A DNA stretch of 8,779 nt from Leptospira abararensis. GTDB lineage: Bacteria; Spirochaetota; Leptospiria; Leptospirales; Leptospiraceae. Below the pieces are notes generated by a model. The model was given only the letters and a program-made list of their open reading frames with translations, made no database searches and was not told the DNA's origin. This document shows positions 5,640 to 8,779 of the stretch, piece after piece (the first letter of the stretch is position 1; every line of letters begins with the position of its first letter). Position numbers and translations under genes: made by a program. The DNA lies in the NCBI RefSeq assembly GCF_016918735.1, contig NZ_JAFFPR010000038.1:1-8779 (forward strand). The letters run 5' to 3'.

Positions 5640-6044
5640 ATGAACATTAAACCTATTAAAAATCAAAAAGATCATTTAGATGCTCTCTCAGAGATTGAAA
5701 AACTCTGGGATGCAAAGAAAAATACACCAGAATACGACAAATTAGATATTTTAATTACATTAGTTGATGCTTACGAGACTAAACACTACCCTATTGATGA
5801 TCCAGATCCAATTGAAGCTTTGAAATCCGTTATGGATGACATGAACATGAAAAGTGTTGATTTAGGAAATCTCATCGGCGGGCGAAGTCGTGCCACTGAA
5901 ATCTTAAATCGGAAAAGAAAGCTTACTTTAGAAATGATTAGAAAGATTAATCAAAATCTAGGAATTCCTACAGACATTCTTGTAAAAGAATATAAAGTCA
6001 AAACTTCTAAAACAGGAAGAAAAAGAACGCCGTCCGTGGCTTAA
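5640..6044 (+). CDS. higA: HigA antitoxin, helix-turn-helix
   Basis: This 134-residue protein is the cognate antitoxin of HigB and matches the long HigA family (COG5499 type). The N-terminal block has IKPIKNQKDHLDALSEIEKL (3-22), TPEYDKLDILITLVDAYE (29-46) and the signature HYPIDDPDPIEALK (49-62). A helix-turn-helix at about 60-112 contains DLGNLIGGRSRATEILN (74-90) and the LTLEMIRKI stretch. It should mask the toxin and bind its own operator. The start is fixed by TAAATG overlap-free abutment with higB and the GAGGTG at 5628. The C-terminus ends in a Lys/Arg-rich tail whose last codons and stop (ACGCCGTCCGTGGCTTAA) contain a TCCGT mini-hairpin also found after the other antitoxin gene. The stop lies 24 nt before attC6. 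Confidence 0.94.
   Translation: MNIKPIKNQKDHLDALSEIEKLWDAKKNTPEYDKLDILITLVDAYETKHYPIDDPDPIEALKSVMDDMNMKSVDLGNLIGGRSRATEILNRKRKLTLEMIRKINQNLGIPTDILVKEYKVKTSKTGRKRTPSVA
6030..6041. other. Mini-hairpin with GTCCGT loop at higA end
   Basis: GCC-GTCCGT-GGC has a 3-bp stem inside the last higA codons. With the following CTTAA it repeats the block at 1741-1757, although there the block is after the stop codon. This suggests a shared cassette-end segment and not a protein constraint. Confidence 0.3.
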
Positions 6045-6068
6045 TTATTTTTCTAAACCCGAAAACTT

Positions 6069-6235
6069 CGCATAACAGCGGGGAAACGCTTCACTTCGGC
6101 ACTGACGGCCTCGTTCGGGCTGCGCCACATTCCTCTCCGTCACGTCTCTTGCGTCCGCAAGATTCGCGCCGACGCTAACGCCTTCTACGAAGGCTCAGCT
6201 ACGAGGAACGTCGTCTCCCCTAGTTCGTTAATTGC
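6069..6235 (+). repeat. attC6 recombination site
   Basis: R'' is CGCATAAC (6069-6076) and R' is GTTAATTGC (6227-6235), crossover after G6227. L boxes GGGGAAACG and CGTCTCCCC are the same as in attC2. The hairpin GCCTTCTACGAAGGC replaces GCCTCTGCGAGGC of attC2, a compensated change. The bases before R'' match the first 19 bases of cassette F apart from one substitution and one missing base. Confidence 0.88.
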
Positions 6236-6432
6236 AATTGGTTGAACCATCGAAGATAACGCGCAAATTTTCTTTGTAAGAGGGTGATGTCGATTCAAGC
6301 TTTTGGGAAGACCAATGGCGTACCTCTCCAAGTAAGTCCTGTTAAAGATTTTTGCTTTTTAAGATGTAAGAGAAAAATTTGCGCTGCTTTGAAAATCTTT
6401 CGATTCAACTTTATTTATTTATGTAACCAACT
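6228..6432 (+). other. Gene-less cassette G body with nested inverted repeats
   Basis: This 205-bp body is nearly identical to that of cassette H and related to C. Three nested inverted repeats are visible: the cassette ends; ATCGAAGAT (6249-6257) with ATCTTTCGAT downstream; and GCGCAAATTTT (6261-6271) with its inverse at 6374-6384. A frame beginning GTG-ATG at 6284 runs into attC7, but it is stopped at once in cassette C and would be mostly attC-encoded, so I do not call a gene. Possible roles are a structured RNA or a structured DNA. Confidence 0.65.
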
Positions 6433-6596
6433 GCAATTAACATCCGCTAACCACTTCGCTTCGGGACGAGCCCTCGCTCGGTCTGCGACACATAGGCTTT
6501 TGTCACTCCTCTTGCATTCGCAAGAGTCGTGCCAATCCCTAACGCCTCTCCGAGGCTCAGGGCCAGCCTACGTCGGTTAGCTTGTTCGTTAATTGC
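6433..6596 (+). repeat. attC7 recombination site
   Basis: R'' is GCAATTAAC (6433-6441) and R' is GTTAATTGC (6588-6596), crossover after G6588. L boxes GCTAACC and GGTTAGC pair; the spacer after R'' is ATCC instead of the AGC usual elsewhere. The inner stem is the ATAGGCT/AGCCTA variant, with a CTTGCATTCGCAAG hairpin and GCCTCTCCGAGGC. Confidence 0.88.
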
Positions 6597-6793
6597 AATT
6601 GGTTGAACCATCGAAGATAACGCGCAAATTTTCTTTGTAAGAGGGTGATGTCGATTCAAGCTTTTTTGAAAATCAATGGCGCCTCTCTCCAAGTAAGTCC
6701 TGTTAAAGATTTTTGCTTTTTAAGATGTAAGAGAAAAATTTGCGCTGCTTTGAAAATCTTTCGATTGATCTTTATTTATCTATGTAACCAACT
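6589..6793 (+). other. Gene-less cassette H body, near-duplicate of G
   Basis: The body repeats cassette G almost base for base. Differences cluster in a short central stretch (about 6661-6685) and near 6768-6782. The inverted repeat GCGCAAATTTT (6622-6632) with its inverse at 6735-6745 is unchanged, as are the cassette ends. The frame starting at 6645 reads into attC8 and is not called, for the same reasons as in G. This is probably a tandem cassette duplication. Confidence 0.65.
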
Positions 6794-6960
6794 GCAATTA
6801 ACATCCGCTAACCGCTACGCTTCGGGACAAGCCCTCGCTCGGGCTAAAGCCACATTCCTCTCCGTCACGGTCTTTTGCTTACGCAAAAACCGCGCCGACG
6901 CTAACGCCTTCTACGAAGGCTCAGCTACGAGGAACGTCGGTAAGCTTGTTCGTTATACGC
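6794..6960 (+). repeat. attC8 recombination site
   Basis: R'' is GCAATTAAC (6794-6802) and R' is GTTATACGC (6952-6960), crossover after G6952. The left flank, including the ATCC spacer, is like attC7, but the interior changes to the CATTCCTC/GAGGAACG type. L'' GCTAACCG and L' CGGTAAGC differ by one unpaired position, the only mismatch of that kind among the sites, which suggests a mosaic or mutated site. Confidence 0.86.
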
Positions 6961-6974
6961 CATAAGGAAAATTT

Positions 6975-7652
6975 ATGAAAAAAATAACTAAAGAAGGTAA
7001 TTTCAATAATATGAAAATGATTCTTTGCAGGTTTACAGCATTATTTATAATAATCTCCGTCTTAGATTTTCTAATCAATACAACTTCACTTACTGAAACA
7101 GAATTGTATTATTACAAAATATGTTCAAAATTTTTTATACTAACCTCAGCAATTTACCTGATTAATCAATTATTCAAAATATTCGAAATAGTCGAAAACA
7201 AAAGGACATTTAGATTTTTCATTATCGACTTGTTTCTATTATATTTATTGGCAAGAATATTTATTGCTATTATAATGTTTCTACTATATCGTTTCGTCTT
7301 AGCTAAATTTCAATATCCAAGTGAATTATTTATAGAAAACTTTGTAAGAATTTTCTTGGAATATACTTCTTTTATTTTCATATTAATATACTTATTAAAA
7401 AACCAAAAAACTTTAAATTTCTTCACTAACCTAAAACAGTTAATTTTAGACAAAAAATTTAGACATTATATAGCAATTTTGACAATTTCAAATCTATTAT
7501 ATATTTTTATTGTTCAAGAAATTAAAGAGCAACCAAATCAACTTTTTTATCTTGTAAATTATGTACATATTTTTATTCAAATTAATTTGATTTTCAAAGC
7601 AACGCTATATTTATTTAAAAGCGAAAGCGATTACATTCCTTACGGCGTATAA
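6975..7652 (+). CDS. Polytopic inner-membrane protein of unknown function (cassette I)
   Basis: I recognise no family in this 225-residue protein. About six hydrophobic segments are visible: roughly 16-34, 52-71, 81-108, 124-141, 164-181 and 190-213. Lys/Arg-rich loops lie near 72-80, 142-163 and 183-188. No catalytic motif stands out; a helical membrane protein with short loops is all that can be said. The start ATG has AAGGA at 6964-6968, 6 nt upstream, and is only 22 nt from the cassette head, so no private promoter is likely. The stop codon is the TAA inside the R'' box of attC9, and the last residues (YGV) are encoded by the arm preceding it. The first 17 bases of the cassette, including the ribosome-binding site, can pair with the last 17 before AAC. 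Base composition is extremely AT-rich, even compared with neighbouring genes. Confidence 0.72.
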   Translation: MKKITKEGNFNNMKMILCRFTALFIIISVLDFLINTTSLTETELYYYKICSKFFILTSAIYLINQLFKIFEIVENKRTFRFFIIDLFLLYLLARIFIAIIMFLLYRFVLAKFQYPSELFIENFVRIFLEYTSFIFILIYLLKNQKTLNFFTNLKQLILDKKFRHYIAILTISNLLYIFIVQEIKEQPNQLFYLVNYVHIFIQINLIFKATLYLFKSESDYIPYGV

Positions 7653-7808
7653 CAGCAACTAACCGCTGCGCTTCGGGACAAGCCCTCGCTTGGTCTGCGA
7701 CACATAGGCTTCTGGCACTCCCCTTGCAGTCGCAAGTGTCGTTCCAGTCCCTAACGTCCCTTCGGGACTCAGGGTCAGCCTACGTCGGTTAGTCTAGTTC
7801 GTTATGCG
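7645..7808 (+). repeat. attC9 recombination site
   Basis: R'' is GCGTATAAC (7645-7653), matching the singular TTATACGC head of its own cassette I at 6953. R' is GTTATGCG (7801-7808), crossover after G7801. L boxes ACTAACCG and CGGTTAGT pair perfectly. The inner stem is the ATAGGCT/AGCCTA variant, with a CTTGCAGTCGCAAG hairpin and GTCCCTTCGGGAC. Confidence 0.88.
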
Positions 7809-7845
7809 AAATTGCTTGAATACAAATACAAACGGAATAAAACAC

Positions 7846-8628
7846 ATGAAAAAATACTTAAGTATCATAATTATCTTCTTAATTCCTACAATATTAAGTT
7901 CTAAAACTACATATTCCCAAGAAATTAAATTACCTCCCTTGAGAGTTTCTTACACTGATCTACAAAATCTGCTCAATATAATAGATAGCTTAAAAGAGAA
8001 AAGCGAAATAGAAAATGATATTATATATGAAAGAATAGTTCTAAGAGACAATAATAGAATAATACAAATTGATGATTCAAAAAATATTCCATTAGAATCA
8101 AATATTCCCGAATCTATAAATGATTTTTCTTATAACTATTTTGTTAAAGGGGAAAAATCGATAACCAGAATAGAATTGAATTTCTATGATTATGAACGAA
8201 CATTGAGAATATCAGGAAACTCACCAATCAAAGTCGATGCAGCTTTATATCTATTACAAAATGAATTGGAAAAACTTTCATCAAGCATTGGAGGAGACTT
8301 TTTTATCTTTATAATAAAATCAATAAGTATCATGATAATTGTAATTATCCTATTTTTCACAATTGCTTTATATAAAAAACTATCCATATACTCAATTTTT
8401 TGGATGTGCACTACCATTTTCACAATAGCATATGTAATATTTTTCTCTTCCTTCGAATTATTATTCTCAGGATTCTCAGCTATTAGGGGCGATGCAAATT
8501 TTTTAGTAAAAAATGGCCCAATGATTTCATTTTTGAGCCTTGTATCTAGCGCATTACAAATTATCCATCCATTTAAACAAATTGTCCAATTGTTTAAAGA
8601 AGGAAAAATAATCATTGACTTCAAATAG
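7846..8628 (+). CDS. Exported/membrane protein of unknown function (cassette J)
   Basis: I do not recognise the family. The frame is open from an ATG at 7804 inside the R' box, but I choose the ATG at 7846. It starts a proper signal sequence (MKKYLS then a run of I/F/L to about residue 18), and the extra 14 residues would be polar and attC-derived. The protein is then 260 residues: signal peptide or anchor 1-22, a polar, probably periplasmic domain to about 148, and hydrophobic segments near 152-176, 182-208 and 225-249, ending with a short Lys-rich tail. The ribosome-binding site is weak (GGAA about 12 nt before ATG). There are 44 nt from cassette head to start, too few for a typical promoter plus leader. 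It may be a sensor-like or envelope protein; nothing more specific is supported. Confidence 0.7.
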   Translation: MKKYLSIIIIFLIPTILSSKTTYSQEIKLPPLRVSYTDLQNLLNIIDSLKEKSEIENDIIYERIVLRDNNRIIQIDDSKNIPLESNIPESINDFSYNYFVKGEKSITRIELNFYDYERTLRISGNSPIKVDAALYLLQNELEKLSSSIGGDFFIFIIKSISIMIIVIILFFTIALYKKLSIYSIFWMCTTIFTIAYVIFFSSFELLFSGFSAIRGDANFLVKNGPMISFLSLVSSALQIIHPFKQIVQLFKEGKIIIDFK

Positions 8629-8650
8629 TCTATTCAACAAATCGCAACTT

Positions 8651-8779
8651 CGCATAACAGCGCCTTAACGCTTCGCTTCGGCCCGAGGCCTCGCTCGGTC
8701 TGCGACACATAGGCTTCTGGCACTCCCCTTGCATTCGCAAGTGTCGTTCCAGTCCCTAACGTCCCGTTGGGACTCAGGG
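8651..8779 (+). repeat. attC10 recombination site, truncated by window end
   Basis: R'' is CGCATAAC (8651-8658), matching the head of cassette J at 7802. L'' is GCCTTAACG, as in attC4. The interior is of the ATAGGCT type, with CTTGCATTCGCAAG and GTCCCGTTGGGAC. The right L' and R' boxes lie beyond the window; L' is predicted to be CGTTAAGGC. Confidence 0.85.

Larger units (their letters stand above)
1..8779 (+). mobile_element. Integron gene-cassette array, no integrase in window
   Basis: Ten attC-type sites (the last truncated) separate nine cassette units whose genes all lie on the + strand. For each of the nine cassettes with both ends visible, the bases after the GTT core are the reverse complement of the bases before AAC in the attC at the cassette's other end. 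That is expected if each cassette was once a circle closed at its own attC. Cassette boundaries at G/TT are 938/939, 1937/1938, 2308/2309, 3671/3672, 5227/5228, 6227/6228, 6588/6589, 6952/6953 and 7801/7802. Neither a tyrosine recombinase (IntI) nor attI is seen. The window is therefore either the interior of a sedentary chromosomal integron or a CALIN-type cluster. The attC sites are visibly GC-rich and the genes AT-rich. Confidence 0.9.

Noticed and set aside
6284..6580. Frame starting GTG-ATG in cassette G, and its copy at 6645-6965 in H, with a possible AGAGG site
   Set aside because: About half of each product would be attC-encoded, and the related cassette C stops the frame after about five codons while keeping the inverted repeats.
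7804..7845. Upstream ATG of the cassette J gene, inside the R' box
   Set aside because: It would put 14 polar residues before a signal sequence. The ATG at 7846 gives a normal MKK-type N-terminus.
782..8779. CRISPR array
   Set aside because: The repeats are about 165 bp and not identical, and the intervals are 0.2-1.4 kb and carry genes.
782..8779. Insertion sequences or transposon ends
   Set aside because: There is no transposase and no target-site duplications, and the unit boundaries follow the G/TT cassette register.

Overview
The window is a run of integron gene cassettes. Ten GC-rich sites of about 165 bp (attC1 to attC10, the last cut by the window end) alternate with short AT-rich segments, and every plausible gene lies on the + strand. 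The sites behave as attC sites. The first bases of each cassette, just after the G of the GTT core, are the reverse complement of the last bases before the AAC of the attC at that same cassette's far end, and this pairing changes from cassette to cassette. No integrase gene or attI is visible, so within this window it is either the interior of a sedentary chromosomal integron or an integrase-less attC cluster (CALIN). The AT-rich genes, the export signals and the look of the GC-rich repeat suggest a low-GC Gram-negative bacterium. My best guess is a spirochaete of the genus Leptospira, but that rests on recollection, not on a search.

Cassette layout (boundaries set at G/TT): A up to 938, one exported or lipoprotein-like protein; B 939-1937, a Gp49/RelE-type toxin and XRE-type antitoxin pair; C 1938-2308, no gene; D 2309-3671, a GHKL ATPase with a STAS-like N-terminus plus an overlapping DUF4325-like STAS protein; E 3672-5227, a membrane-anchored TPR protein; F 5228-6227, a HigB-HigA pair; G 6228-6588 and H 6589-6952, two near-identical gene-less cassettes related to C; I 6953-7801, a polytopic membrane protein; J 7802 to beyond the window end, a protein with an N-terminal export signal and C-terminal membrane segments.

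The two toxin-antitoxin cassettes have leaders of about 110-125 nt. B contains a near-consensus promoter placed so that the mRNA would be almost leaderless. Cassettes D, E, I and J start their genes 22-44 nt from the recombination point, which leaves no room for a private promoter. This fits the usual picture of an array in which toxin-antitoxin cassettes are expressed and stabilise the array, while most others stay silent unless moved or read through. The D module looks like a partner-switching (anti-sigma/anti-anti-sigma style) pair; its target is unknown.

The least explained elements are the gene-less cassette family C/G/H with nested inverted repeats, the large branched and covarying interior of the attC sites, a G.T-on-the-bottom-strand signature next to the R box in every cassette, and small hairpins with an (A/G)TCCGT loop found at both ends of both toxin-antitoxin cassettes.
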